The notes beneath the pieces are model-generated. The model made no database searches. It had not been told where the DNA came from and was given only the letters and a program-made list of their open reading frames with translations. Positions 27,119 to 36,115 of a stretch of 64,000 nt of DNA are shown in pieces; the first letter of the stretch is position 1, and every line of letters begins with the position of its first letter. A program made the position numbers and the translations under genes. Origin of the DNA: Paenibacillus sp. AN1007 (GTDB lineage: Bacteria; Bacillota; Bacilli; Paenibacillales; Paenibacillaceae); assembly GCF_040702995.1 (NCBI RefSeq), contig NZ_CP159992.1:2567501-2631500 (forward strand), in the 5' to 3' direction.

Positions 27119-28762
27119 TTATTGCATGCCTAATTTCTCTTTGTTCTGCTTCATCTTCTCGCTGCGGATCTTTACAATGTCAGCCCAGCGGTTTTCTTCC
27201 AGGAACGATTGATATGCCGCGAGCGCATTGTCAAACGAGGCATCATCCTTCGAACGCAGCATGCTTACCAGCGTGGAGTTCCATTTGGTGTTAATAGCGG
27301 ATAAGGCACGGGCTTCAGCTGTTCCCAGGTTCGGATTAATATTTTCCAGAATAAAATGAGGTGTCAGTTTACCTTTGCCCCAGGCCTGCATCTGTTTGAT
27401 CGCTTCGGGGAAGGCATCGGCGCTCAGCGCTTTATGGCGGTCATGACCGAAGAACATAAACTCACCAAGACGATAATCCTTTTTGAATTGATCCGCATTA
27501 TGCAACTGCATGTCCTTCACCGCCGGAAGCAATTCCACTGTTCCATCTGCCTTTTTCTTAAACGTCTCGCCTTCAATGCCATAGTTCATCAGAATCTGGC
27601 CTTCTTCGCTCAGCAAATGCGTGAAAATCTGCATCGCTTTGGCCGGGTCTTTGGCATCTTTGGAGATGAAATTGATCATCCAGCCTGTAATACCGGATTG
27701 ATTCAGTGTTGGTGCATGGCCCTTGGTGCTCTGCGGCCCATCAATGGCAATGTACTCCTTGCCTTCGTTATCACTCATGTAGATCTGAAGATTTCCGCCC
27801 TGCTGCGGTGTACCGTCGAGCAGCATCGCCGCATATTTGCCGGATTTCACTTTTTCTTCAAAGGCTGTACCGTCATCCGCAAAACTGTCATCACTAATAT
27901 TGCCGTCTCTATACACGGCGTTTAATGTTTTCAGCCAAGTCAGATAATCTTCGTCCAGATTGCGGTCATAGAACTCTCCGTTTTCCGTCTCCAGGGGTAC
28001 GCCGATAAAATCCTGTAACGCATCGCCAAGCGAACCGGTACCTCCACCGATGGCGTTGAAGCCAAACGGAATGAGCGATGGGAACTTTTCTTTGATCTGT
28101 TTCATCACACTCTGGAATTGCTCCGGTGTTCCCATGACTGGACTGCCTAACGCTTCATATACATCCTTGCGGATGATAAAGGCGGTCTTGGCTGGAATGT
28201 TACCGCTATCATAATCCGCTTGCGTATTGGAATAATTCGGATAACCGTAGGTCTTACCATCCGCTTGCTGGAACCACTTCAGCGTGTCCGCAGCTGCGAC
28301 CTTGTTGAAATACGGATCATATTTCTCAGCCAAATCATTTAGAGGTATGGCCCAGGTTGATGCTTTGCTCACGACTTGCGAATTGGAATCAAACACCGTC
28401 AGCAGGTCAGGCATATCTCCACCAGCAAAAAAGGTATTTAATTTGGTATCATCGCCTGTAATGAATTTGATGTTAATGTTCAAGTCTTCCTTGATCTTTT
28501 TGGTGACGATATCTTTGCCAAAATCGGTATTCCACCAGTCGGCATTGACGTACCAGGTCAGATCGGTCACTTCTTCCTTTTTATCGAGCTGCCATGCTGG
28601 CTTCTCCGGATCAACCGTGTAGCGATCCTCAATGGATACCCAGTTTGCTTCACTCGATCCGCCGGAACCTCCGCTGCATCCCGTAACCATCAACACAGCT
28701 GTCAGTAATGCTGCACAACCTTTAACCCCTCTTTGGCCCAGTACCCGGTGAATATTAAACAT
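27119..28762 (-). CDS. Second sugar importer, substrate-binding lipoprotein
   Basis: 547 residues. Signal peptide with lipobox MVTGC gives lipid-modified Cys29, followed by a Gly/Ser linker. The mature part has DMPDLLTVFDSNSQVV, YGYPNYSNTQADYDSG and AFIIRKDVYEALG, the pattern of the large Lpl/YtcQ-type carbohydrate-binding proteins. It shares overall design with the lipoprotein at 18418 but is clearly divergent, so the two importers probably take different sugars. GAGGGGG precedes the ATG. It lies between the permeases (upstream) and GH30 (downstream) in a four-gene run. Confidence 0.9.
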   Translation of the reverse strand: MFNIHRVLGQRGVKGCAALLTAVLMVTGCSGGSGGSSEANWVSIEDRYTVDPEKPAWQLDKKEEVTDLTWYVNADWWNTDFGKDIVTKKIKEDLNINIKFITGDDTKLNTFFAGGDMPDLLTVFDSNSQVVSKASTWAIPLNDLAEKYDPYFNKVAAADTLKWFQQADGKTYGYPNYSNTQADYDSGNIPAKTAFIIRKDVYEALGSPVMGTPEQFQSVMKQIKEKFPSLIPFGFNAIGGGTGSLGDALQDFIGVPLETENGEFYDRNLDEDYLTWLKTLNAVYRDGNISDDSFADDGTAFEEKVKSGKYAAMLLDGTPQQGGNLQIYMSDNEGKEYIAIDGPQSTKGHAPTLNQSGITGWMINFISKDAKDPAKAMQIFTHLLSEEGQILMNYGIEGETFKKKADGTVELLPAVKDMQLHNADQFKKDYRLGEFMFFGHDRHKALSADAFPEAIKQMQAWGKGKLTPHFILENINPNLGTAEARALSAINTKWNSTLVSMLRSKDDASFDNALAAYQSFLEENRWADIVKIRSEKMKQNKEKLGMQ

Positions 28763-28814
28763 GTGTTTTCCCCCTCGTAGTCGAATATAAAATCATTGAT
28801 GTAAATCTATCGTT

Positions 28815-29702
28815 TTATTCCTTAACAGCTCCAAGCATCATGCCTGAAATGAAATATCGCTGTAACAAAGGATAGATCAGCACAATTGGCAATGTCGTAA
28901 TAACGATGGTGGCAAGCTGCACGCCTTTGGTTGTTGTTTCGATCACGACAGACCCGCCCACGTTCTGCATGGACTGTGTCTGGGATTGCACAATAATTTC
29001 ATATAACATCATCTGCAGCGGGTACAGTGATTGGTCTGTGATATACAATTTGGTCGTCATAAAGTCGTTCCACTGCCCTACCCCATTAAATAAAGCGATG
29101 GTCGCCATTGCTGGCATAGACAGCGGGATAAAGATTTTGAGAAAGATATGCCAGTCTCCAGCTCCATCCATCTTCGCCGATTCTTCCAGTGAATCCGGTA
29201 CATTACGGAAAAAATTCATCAGGATGACGACATCGAAGAAACTGAACAAAGCCGGAATAATATACACCCAGAAGCTGTTCAGGAGACCCAGTGCCTTAAT
29301 GAGCAAAAAGGTTGGAATCATGCCGCCGGAGAAAAACATTGTAATTACACCCATAGCTACATACAATTTGCGACCTCTCAGGTATTTCTTGCTTAATCCG
29401 TATCCGACCATGGCACAAAAGAATACATGTGTCACGACACCAATCATGGTTTTGGACACAGAGATGAAGAACGCCTGCCAGATGTTTGAATCATTAAACA
29501 CCGCTCGGTAGTTTTCCAGCGAGAACTCGGGTGACCAGAAGATGAATCCACCTTCCGCGAGTGCTTTGCCTGAACTAAAGGACGAGATGATGACATTCCA
29601 GAGCGGAACGATAATGACAATGGTACAGATCATTAAAAAAATAATATTGAGCGTATCAAAAATCCGGCTGTCCAGATCTTCTTTGGCCGCTTTTCCGTTC
29701 AT
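28815..29702 (-). CDS. Second sugar importer permease (LplC/YtcP-like)
   Basis: 295 residues, six-helix MalG-type permease. Markers are the first helix IIFLMICTIVIIVPLWNVIISSF, FFSGGMIPTFLLIKALGLLNSFW, the EAA loop EESAKMDGAGDWHIFLKIFIPLS and the C-terminus YPLLQRYFISGMMLGAVKE. These match the plus-strand permease at 20991 segment by segment. AAGGAGG lies upstream of the ATG, 14 bases after the previous permease's stop. It forms a heterodimer with that permease and relies on an ATPase encoded elsewhere. Confidence 0.9.
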   Translation of the reverse strand: MNGKAAKEDLDSRIFDTLNIIFLMICTIVIIVPLWNVIISSFSSGKALAEGGFIFWSPEFSLENYRAVFNDSNIWQAFFISVSKTMIGVVTHVFFCAMVGYGLSKKYLRGRKLYVAMGVITMFFSGGMIPTFLLIKALGLLNSFWVYIIPALFSFFDVVILMNFFRNVPDSLEESAKMDGAGDWHIFLKIFIPLSMPAMATIALFNGVGQWNDFMTTKLYITDQSLYPLQMMLYEIIVQSQTQSMQNVGGSVVIETTTKGVQLATIVITTLPIVLIYPLLQRYFISGMMLGAVKE

Positions 29703-29716
29703 GAGGGAACCTCCTT

Positions 29717-30706
29717 CTACAGCACAGACTGGTTGTCATTTAGCTTGCTAGTTATTTTGTTTGCCGTGACGAGCAGAATTACAGAAATGATGGAAACACC
29801 CAAACCTACTGCGGTAGCATACGAGAAGTCACCTTGCGACATCCCCATACGATAGACATAGGAATTAATAACTTCGGCCTTTTCGCGGTTCTGTGAGTTC
29901 ATGAGCACCAGCGTTTGATCGAGATTCGAACCGAGTAGTCCGCTGACCGTCAGGATCAGATTCAGACTGATAATGGACTTCATATTAGGCAGGGTGATAT
30001 TCCAGATCTGACGCATCCGGCTGGCTCCATCGATTTTGGCGGCCTCGTAATAGGTAGGATCGATCTTAGACATGATGGCTAGATACAAAATGGTGCCCCA
30101 GCCAGCTTCCTTCCAAATATCCGATAACGTAGCGATCCACCAGTACTTGCCTGCGTCCAGCAATATGTTTTGCGGCTGTGATATGATGCCAAGACCGAGC
30201 AGGAGTTCATTGAACAAGCCGGTTGTGGAGAACCAGGTGATGAGCATACCGCCCAGCACGATCCATGAGAGAAAATGAGGTAGATATGAAACCGTTTGCA
30301 CGAATTTCTTGAATCGTCCGCTGTTCAGCTCGTAGATCATAATGGCCAGAATAATCGGAATGACAAACCCGATCCCCAGCTTCAAAAAGCTGATGCCCAG
30401 CGTATTCACAACGGCATCCCAGAAGTATTTGTCTGACATAATAATTCTGAAGTTATCCAGCCCCACCCATGGGGCACTGGACAGTGTATCAATGACGGTG
30501 TAATTTTTGAACGCAATCGTTAATCCGTAGATCGGTATGTAACAGAAGACAATCATGAACAGAATGCCGGGTAGAACCATGGACTGGATCTCCCATTGTC
30601 TGGCGAAATCGACCCAGAATGTGTTGAACCGCTGCTTGAAATGTTTTTTTCCACCGGGTTTAAGAGGCTGCGGCTGTCTGTCTGCTGTAGTCGTCAAGTG
30701 ACTCAT
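29717..30706 (-). CDS. Second sugar importer permease (LplB-like)
   Basis: 329 residues, with an N-terminal basic extension (KPGGKKHFKQRF) before the first helix MVLPGILFMIVFCYIPIYGLTIAF. The loop SAPWVGLDNFRIIM and the EAA loop EAAKIDGASRMRQIWNITLPNM identify it as an LplB-type permease. It is the first gene of the importer operon; GGGGAG precedes the ATG, and the promoter upstream has a perfect LacI-type operator in its spacer. Confidence 0.9.
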   Translation of the reverse strand: MSHLTTTADRQPQPLKPGGKKHFKQRFNTFWVDFARQWEIQSMVLPGILFMIVFCYIPIYGLTIAFKNYTVIDTLSSAPWVGLDNFRIIMSDKYFWDAVVNTLGISFLKLGIGFVIPIILAIMIYELNSGRFKKFVQTVSYLPHFLSWIVLGGMLITWFSTTGLFNELLLGLGIISQPQNILLDAGKYWWIATLSDIWKEAGWGTILYLAIMSKIDPTYYEAAKIDGASRMRQIWNITLPNMKSIISLNLILTVSGLLGSNLDQTLVLMNSQNREKAEVINSYVYRMGMSQGDFSYATAVGLGVSIISVILLVTANKITSKLNDNQSVL

Positions 30707-30753
30707 CCTTTGTTGCTCCCCTCTGTATGTGTCGATAGATGCATTTATTCCGT

Positions 30754-30782
30754 TTTATAAAAACGTTTTTATTTCGTTCCAA
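30754..30782 (-). promoter_or_regulatory. Importer promoter with embedded LacI-family operator
   Basis: On the minus strand TTGGAA (30782-30777) and TATAAA (30759-30754) are 17 bases apart. The 16-bp perfect palindrome ATAAAAACGTTTTTAT (30757-30772) fills most of the spacer and overlaps the -10, ideal for repression by the adjacent LacI-family protein. Confidence 0.75.
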
Positions 30783-30839
30783 AAAACTCCCTTCCTTGTA
30801 ATATAAAATGAAAAATGGACCCGACGAGCCTCTCACACG

Positions 30840-31865
30840 TTATTTACGGCCATCTTTCCGATTGTTCATTTTCACATGACTTGAACCGCGTACAATAAGT
30901 TCTCCAGATAACTTTTGCGCTATCCCTTGTTCCTGTCCCTTGATCATATTGACCAATTGCGTGACAGCTAGAATACCTTGTCTTGCAATTTGATTCCGAA
31001 CGGTCGTTAACGGTGGAGAATAATACGGAGCGATATCGATATCATCGAATCCGACCACACTGATATCACTCGGAACCTCATAACCATGAGATTTCAATGC
31101 CTGGATGCACCCGATCGCACTCAGGTCATTACCGGCGAGAAAGGCATCTGGTAACTTGCCTGGATGCTTATGAATGAAGGATTTGATGGCATTGTAAGTG
31201 GCCTCTTCTTCAAAATACCCCTGAATGATGTAGTCCGCATCGATGGGGAGTTCGTATTCTCGAAGGGCCGCCAGATATCCCTCCCGACGCTGTACACTGT
31301 CAAACATCTCATCTACGCCGGAGATATAAGCGATTTTCTGATGACCGAGCCCGATCAAATATTGGGTTGCTTCATAGCTGGCTACGTAAGAGTCAAAGAT
31401 GACACTTCCCATTCGTTCGCTCTCGTACACACGATCCAGGAAAACCGCTTTAATCTTGTCTTTTTCCATCGACAAAATATCCTGCTCATCAATTCGAAGC
31501 TCTTCATAGATGATTACACCATCTACCCGCCTGCCGAGAATATTGCTCATAATCACATGTTTATCTTTGGTTACAAACACATTGAGTCCGTAACCGAGAC
31601 GGTCACATTCACGCGACATGGCCTCGACTAACTTGTAAAAATACGGACCGGACACACTTGTTGTGAAAAAACCAAGCATTTTGGTCTGACCTGATTTCAA
31701 CAGTTTGCCATTGAGATTAGGGATGTAGTTTAAACGTTCTGCCACTTTGAGCACATGTGACTTCGTTTCCGGATTCAGTACATCCACACCATTTAAGGCA
31801 TTCGAAACGGTAGAGATCGACACACCGGCTTCCCTTGCAACATCTTTAATTGTGATTTTTCCCAT
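30840..31865 (-). CDS. LacI-family transcriptional repressor
   Basis: About 341 residues. The N-terminus MGKITIKDVAREAGVSISTVSNALNG is the LacI helix-turn-helix plus start of the hinge, followed by VLNPETKSHVLKVAERLNYIPN. The effector domain has the periplasmic-binding-protein fold (GHQKIAYISGV, AFLAGNDLSAIGCIQALKSHG, SVVGFDDIDIAPYYSPPLTTV). The ATG at 31865 begins directly at the conserved motif; the open frame upstream is not needed. It should bind the AAAACGTTTT-type sites at 30757-30772 and near its own promoter, being released by a sugar delivered by the importer. It lies between GH95 and the importer in the same direction. Confidence 0.92.
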   Translation of the reverse strand: MGKITIKDVAREAGVSISTVSNALNGVDVLNPETKSHVLKVAERLNYIPNLNGKLLKSGQTKMLGFFTTSVSGPYFYKLVEAMSRECDRLGYGLNVFVTKDKHVIMSNILGRRVDGVIIYEELRIDEQDILSMEKDKIKAVFLDRVYESERMGSVIFDSYVASYEATQYLIGLGHQKIAYISGVDEMFDSVQRREGYLAALREYELPIDADYIIQGYFEEEATYNAIKSFIHKHPGKLPDAFLAGNDLSAIGCIQALKSHGYEVPSDISVVGFDDIDIAPYYSPPLTTVRNQIARQGILAVTQLVNMIKGQEQGIAQKLSGELIVRGSSHVKMNNRKDGRK

Positions 31866-31887
31866 ACATTCAGGTTCCTTTGCTATT

Positions 31888-31927
31888 AAAACGTTTTTAT
31901 ACATTCAAAATAGCATAAAACCGTTTT
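31888..31927. promoter_or_regulatory. Two LacI-type sites upstream of the repressor gene
   Basis: AAAACGTTTT (31888-31897) repeats the core of the importer operator 23 bases before the lacI start, and a looser AAAACCGTTTT follows at 31917-31927. They suggest autoregulation. Confidence 0.6.
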
Positions 31928-31960
31928 CAATACAACACTTAACTTTTCAAATGTTATAAA

Positions 31961-31992
31961 AGAAAACCGCTGATCAACATTGATCAGCGGCT
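31961..31992 (-). terminator. Terminator of the GH95 gene
   Basis: CCGCTGATCA (31967-31976) and TGATCAGCGG (31981-31990) form a perfect 10-bp stem, followed on the minus strand by TTTTCTTTTAT. Confidence 0.8.
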
Positions 31993-32081
31993 TCATCTCT
32001 TAAGCTTATGCTGCTCCGAAGGTGAATTGATTTATTGAATATAAGTTATTCACTCGAACAGCACTAAGATTCAAGTTCATT

Positions 32082-34460
32082 TTATTCAAATGAAATGGTA
32101 TATGTTTGTCCTTTTTGCGTTGGCAGACTAACTTGATCGTCTTTCTCCTGAACGGTTTGTACAACCGTATCCCCTTGATATACTTTCAAGCCAGGCTCAA
32201 CCTGCAAATAACATGTATTGCCCGTATGTGAGAGGATTTCTGCTTCAACCAGCTTACCGTTCTCCCAACTTAGGCTAACCTCAAACCCGCCTCTTGCTCT
32301 TAAACCTTGAACAGAACCTGTAGACCAGCGCTCAGGCAATGCTGGCAGGAATTCCAGATAACCCTGATGAGACTGCAGCAGCATCTCGGCAATACCGGCA
32401 GTTGCCGCAAAATTACCGTCAATCTGGAACGGCGGATGGGCATCAAACAAATTGGCGTATACTCCGCCCTGCTCATGTTTGCTGGGTTCATAAGCTTTAA
32501 CCAGCGTTAACAGATTGGAAATGAGCTGTTCAGCACGATTGCCCTCTCCAAAACGGGCCCACAGACCGATTTTCCATCCCAGACTCCAGCCTGTGCCGCC
32601 ATCGCCGCGAATTTCCAGTGAAGTGCGGGCAGCTTTCATGAGATCAGGAGATTTTTTCTGTGTGATCAGACGTCCTGGGAATACTCCAACCAAATGGGAT
32701 ACATGACGGTGCTGCGGGTCTTCTTCCGTGAAATCCTCGCTCCACTCCTGAAGACGTCCCTGTGCATCGATCTGCAGAGGCAGAAGCTGTGCTTTCTTCG
32801 CTCGCAGAAGATCCGCGAATTCGTAGTCTGTCTGCAGCACTTCAGCTGCTTGAATACAGTTATCGAACAGTTCAGCAATCAGTGAAATATCCATTGTAGT
32901 CGCTTCACTTACAGCTGCATGCTCTCCGTTCACAACAAATTTCATCTCTGGTGACGTTGAAGGTGAGGTGATCAGTTGTCCTTCTTTATTCTCAATGAGC
33001 CAGTCCAGACAGAACAGAGCCGCATCCTTCATAAGCGGGTAACCTGTTTCCTGCAGAAACTCTTTATTCTCTGAGAAAGCGTAATGCTCCCATAGATGCT
33101 GCGTCAGCCATACGCCGCCCATCATCCACAGCGCCCATACGGGATCACCGGCACCGTAATCGCCAACCGGAGCAGTCTGCCCCCAGATGTCCGCATTGTG
33201 ATGCGCTACCCAGCCTTGAGCGCCATAGTTAATCTCAGCCGTCTTACGCCCATTCACCGCAAGTTTGCCAATGAAATCAAGCAGCGGTTCATGCAGTTCA
33301 GCCATGTTGCATGTCTCTGCAGGCCAATAATTCATCTCCGCATTAATATTAAGTGTATAATTGCTGCTCCATGGCGCACGTGTGTCCTGATTCCAGATCC
33401 CCTGCAGATTGGCTGGCAGCGTTCCCGGTCTGGAGCTGGCGATCATTAAATATCGGCCATAATTGAACAAAAGCTCTACCAGACCCGGGTCACTGCTTCC
33501 ATATTTCTCGATCCGTTCATCGGTAGGCATGTCCGCAGGCGCAGTGCTGTCACCGAGATGCAGCTGCACACGATTGAATAAACCCTGATGATCCTGCACA
33601 TGACGCTGTAGCAAATCATTGTAATTGCGTGCCATAATCTGCCCAATAACATCTGCGGTCTTGGCTGCTGGAGAGATCAAAGTCTCCTGGGGTTGATCTG
33701 CGGCCGAGTAGCTTGTAGCTCCTGCAAAATAGATCACTGCTTCTGTGGCATCAACAATCTGCAGCTCACTTCCAGTTGAATGCAGCGTACCTCCGGTATG
33801 AGATACAGCAAGTCGGCCGTGGAAAGACATTGCACGTGTCGTTCCGGCATCTCCATAACGTACAGGTACTTCAACATCGTGATAGTTCGGCGACACATAC
33901 TCTGGAGCCGTTCCGGATAGTTCATATTGAGCATTCACAACAGATGTCTGGTGCCTTAGCGGGCTGCTCAGTCTGGTTCGGAAGTTTAATCGACCTTCCT
34001 TGCTTGACGTCAAACGAATGACGATACCCTGATCCGGATGGGAAGCAAACACCTCACGATCATAGCGTACACCGCCGATTTCATAGGAAACGCTTACAAC
34101 ACCTGTTGACAAATCAAGCTTACGCTGATAAGTTTTCCGTTCACATAACTGCCCATGTTCCATCACAAGCTCCAAATCACCAAATGGCAGATAGGATTGC
34201 GTAAAAGGCCCCATCATTTTTTTACTAAGCAGATCAGCCTCTACGTACTGTTTACGAGCAATCAATTCTCTGATCCGAGGCAGTACCTCTCGTGCCTCCG
34301 GGTTGTTCCAATCCTGGGCATAGCCCGACCATAACGTATCCTCGTTCAATGCAATGCGTTCTTTTTCGATACCACCAAAGACCATTCCACCCAATTTGCC
34401 GTTACCGATAGGCAGCGCTTCAACCCAATAGGCGGCTGGAGAATTAAATTGAATATTCAT
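32082..34460 (-). CDS. GH95 alpha-L-fucosidase-type glycoside hydrolase
   Basis: About 792 residues. N-terminal beta-sandwich ([31 protein letters not shown]) then an (alpha/alpha)6 barrel. Catalytic candidates by analogy with characterised GH95 enzymes are the two Asn of [15 protein letters not shown], the Glu of [12 protein letters not shown] and the Asp of [19 protein letters not shown]95 are inverting alpha-1,2-L-fucosidases or alpha-L-galactosidases. There is no signal peptide, so the substrate is probably imported oligosaccharide, likely through the adjacent importer. The ATG at 34460 has GGAGG 11 bases upstream; an upstream in-frame ATG at 34484 would put that site inside the gene. The gene has its own terminator before lacI, and no LacI-type site is evident in its own upstream region. 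Confidence 0.88.
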   Translation of the reverse strand: MNIQFNSPAAYWVEALPIGNGKLGGMVFGGIEKERIALNEDTLWSGYAQDWNNPEAREVLPRIRELIARKQYVEADLLSKKMMGPFTQSYLPFGDLELVMEHGQLCERKTYQRKLDLSTGVVSVSYEIGGVRYDREVFASHPDQGIVIRLTSSKEGRLNFRTRLSSPLRHQTSVVNAQYELSGTAPEYVSPNYHDVEVPVRYGDAGTTRAMSFHGRLAVSHTGGTLHSTGSELQIVDATEAVIYFAGATSYSAADQPQETLISPAAKTADVIGQIMARNYNDLLQRHVQDHQGLFNRVQLHLGDSTAPADMPTDERIEKYGSSDPGLVELLFNYGRYLMIASSRPGTLPANLQGIWNQDTRAPWSSNYTLNINAEMNYWPAETCNMAELHEPLLDFIGKLAVNGRKTAEINYGAQGWVAHHNADIWGQTAPVGDYGAGDPVWALWMMGGVWLTQHLWEHYAFSENKEFLQETGYPLMKDAALFCLDWLIENKEGQLITSPSTSPEMKFVVNGEHAAVSEATTMDISLIAELFDNCIQAAEVLQTDYEFADLLRAKKAQLLPLQIDAQGRLQEWSEDFTEEDPQHRHVSHLVGVFPGRLITQKKSPDLMKAARTSLEIRGDGGTGWSLGWKIGLWARFGEGNRAEQLISNLLTLVKAYEPSKHEQGGVYANLFDAHPPFQIDGNFAATAGIAEMLLQSHQGYLEFLPALPERWSTGSVQGLRARGGFEVSLSWENGKLVEAEILSHTGNTCYLQVEPGLKVYQGDTVVQTVQEKDDQVSLPTQKGQTYTISFE

Positions 34461-34694
34461 GCTGATCGTTACCTCCGAATGCACTCTTTTTTTGGATATA
34501 TTCTGATTTTACTTGTTCAGCAATCATTATATCTTTCAATGCACAGGGAAGATATATAATTTGATGAAAATGGTCCAGAAAAGCTTAAACCAATGACAAA
34601 TAACCCTTAATATACCAATTGGATGAATTAATCTCCCGTTGAATCCCCTCTCTTCCCCGTTCGGTGAGCTGAGATATTTGAGGCAGGATAACCC

Positions 34695-34726
34695 AAAAGC
34701 GGCACCAGATTTGGCACCGCTTTTTA
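34695..34726 (-). terminator. Terminator of the second alpha/beta hydrolase gene
   Basis: AAAAGCGG (34695-34702) pairs with CCGCTTTT (34717-34724), with a short CCA/TGG inner pairing. It lies 35 bases past the stop codon. The rest of the gap 34461-34758 holds AT-rich sequence with no gene. Confidence 0.65.
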
Positions 34727-34758
34727 ATAAAGTGTTGAGTGTGTAATTCCTTCCCTTG

Positions 34759-35742
34759 CTATTGTAATTGGAGATCTTTCATGAAGGCTTTAAATTGTTC
34801 AGCAATTTCCTTAAACTTCGTATGATGCAGATAATGCGAGCCTTCCATTGGAATCATTTTTCCCTGAGCAGATTTTGCGGCTTGCTGCTCATGCAGCGGC
34901 AGCCACTGCGGGTTGTGCTCATTATTAGACTGCACGAAGAGCAAAACAGGTAACTCACGAGGATAGGTCATGTTCTCTGCATTTTTAAAGTTGGAACCCA
35001 GATGTTTCAGTTCGTTCGTCATTGTCGAGTTACTCGAGACCCGGTTCGAAATCAGGTTCATTTGCTCTTTGGTGTGCTCATCGTAAGCCATGGAAGCATA
35101 AGGATCAGCGCTCAACTTTTTAGCCAATCGCATCAGCCCTGATGATTGAAGAAACTGAAGTGATTTTAGAGGTAATTTAACGTCCATGCCGGGCTGGTTA
35201 GGAACACTGCTGTCAATACCGACAAAGGCGATAACTTCGTCTGGATAACGATCTACATAAGACACGCTGTACAGTCCTGCAATGGAGTGTCCCATAAGTA
35301 TATAACGATTAAGACCAAGCTGTTCTGCGGCTTCATGAATTTCACGGACAATATTCTCGGTGGTGCGTTCCTGATCCGTTTGATCACTTAATCCATAGCC
35401 GAATGGCTCGATCGTGACGACTTTATAATCCGGGGTCAGCTGATCGATCAGCAGTTTAAAATCTAACACAGGTGATGCTGTTCCCTGACCCGGCAGCAGC
35501 ACGATGGTCTGTTCTCCGCTGCCCTGAATGGACACATTCATTTTTTTACCGTCCACCTGTACATACTGTCCATAAGCTTCAATCTTATCTTTCTCCAGCC
35601 CCTTGCTGATCACATGCACCACAAATACGATGCCCAAGAATAACACGAGTGCTGCGATGATACCTCCGAATATTTTTAAGATTAAGCTGCGCTTCTTGCC
35701 GCGTTTCTTCTCCGTTTGTTTGATCTCTACGTTTTCTTTCAC
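34759..35742 (-). CDS. Membrane-anchored alpha/beta hydrolase (copy 2)
   Basis: About 327 residues: a basic stretch (KKRGKKR), one membrane helix (IIAALVLFLGIVFVVHVI), then an alpha/beta hydrolase domain facing outward. The motifs are LLPGQGTASPVLDFK (oxyanion), MGHSIAGLYS (Ser nucleophile), a post-sheet Asp (VGIDSSVP region) and the His of EGSHYLHHT. It is a paralog of 9384-10391, about 25 kb away, conserved through most of its length including LSADPY and DEHTKEQ. GTG at 35742 is preferred (AGGAG at 8 bases); the ATG two codons earlier lies only 2 bases from that site. Substrate is unknown. Confidence 0.8.
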   Translation of the reverse strand: MKENVEIKQTEKKRGKKRSLILKIFGGIIAALVLFLGIVFVVHVISKGLEKDKIEAYGQYVQVDGKKMNVSIQGSGEQTIVLLPGQGTASPVLDFKLLIDQLTPDYKVVTIEPFGYGLSDQTDQERTTENIVREIHEAAEQLGLNRYILMGHSIAGLYSVSYVDRYPDEVIAFVGIDSSVPNQPGMDVKLPLKSLQFLQSSGLMRLAKKLSADPYASMAYDEHTKEQMNLISNRVSSNSTMTNELKHLGSNFKNAENMTYPRELPVLLFVQSNNEHNPQWLPLHEQQAAKSAQGKMIPMEGSHYLHHTKFKEIAEQFKAFMKDLQLQ

Positions 35743-35939
35743 TCTCATCTTCTCCTGTCTTGAGTCTGTGTAACTGTCTTGGTGACTTATCTACAGTATA
35801 ATCAGACAAGATGTCGCCATCATGACGCCAATATGAACGGAACATGAACTGGCATATATAAGTTACTAATAAAACGATATAAAATGAATGATTATTTACA
35901 CAGAAACGGAGAGGACAGAAAAAACCTGGAAAAGCGGAG

Positions 35940-36006
35940 CGCTCGCCTTTATCACCGGATTTTTCCCTTTCGAAAAGGGAATCAAGAAAATCTGGGGATA
36001 ACAGCG
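35940..36006. repeat. Long imperfect intergenic palindrome
   Basis: The inner arms CCCTTT (35965-35970) and AAAGGG (35974-35979) around CGA are perfect. They are nested in ATCACCGGATTTTT and AAAATCTGGGGAT (two mismatches) and outer CGCT/AGCG. The whole is a 67-base hairpin in a 373-base gap between divergent expression units. It resembles a dispersed intergenic element more than a terminator, since no T-run follows. A 73-codon frame across it is not gene-like. Confidence 0.6.
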
Positions 36007-36060
36007 ATTGGAAGGTTATTCTGTCATCGAAGTGCTTGTGTAAACCAATTCAAGTATATA

Positions 36061-36100
36061 AAAAAGAGAACTGCTTATATAAAAGCAGCTCTCTTTGTCA
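36061..36100 (-). terminator. Terminator of the purine permease gene
   Basis: AAAGAGAACTGCTT (36063-36076) pairs with AAGCAGCTCTCTTT (36083-36096) with one mismatch; a T-run (CTTTTTTATA) follows on the minus strand. It lies 20 bases after the stop. Confidence 0.8.
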
Positions 36101-36115
36101 TATGAAAGACTATTC

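Noticed and set aside
27356..27925. 189-codon plus-strand frame within the second binding lipoprotein gene
   Set aside because: It is antisense to a clear lipoprotein with no Shine-Dalgarno; its composition is that of a shadow frame.
35884..36105. 73-codon frame across the intergenic palindrome
   Set aside because: No ribosome site, and it runs through a hairpin and the permease terminator.
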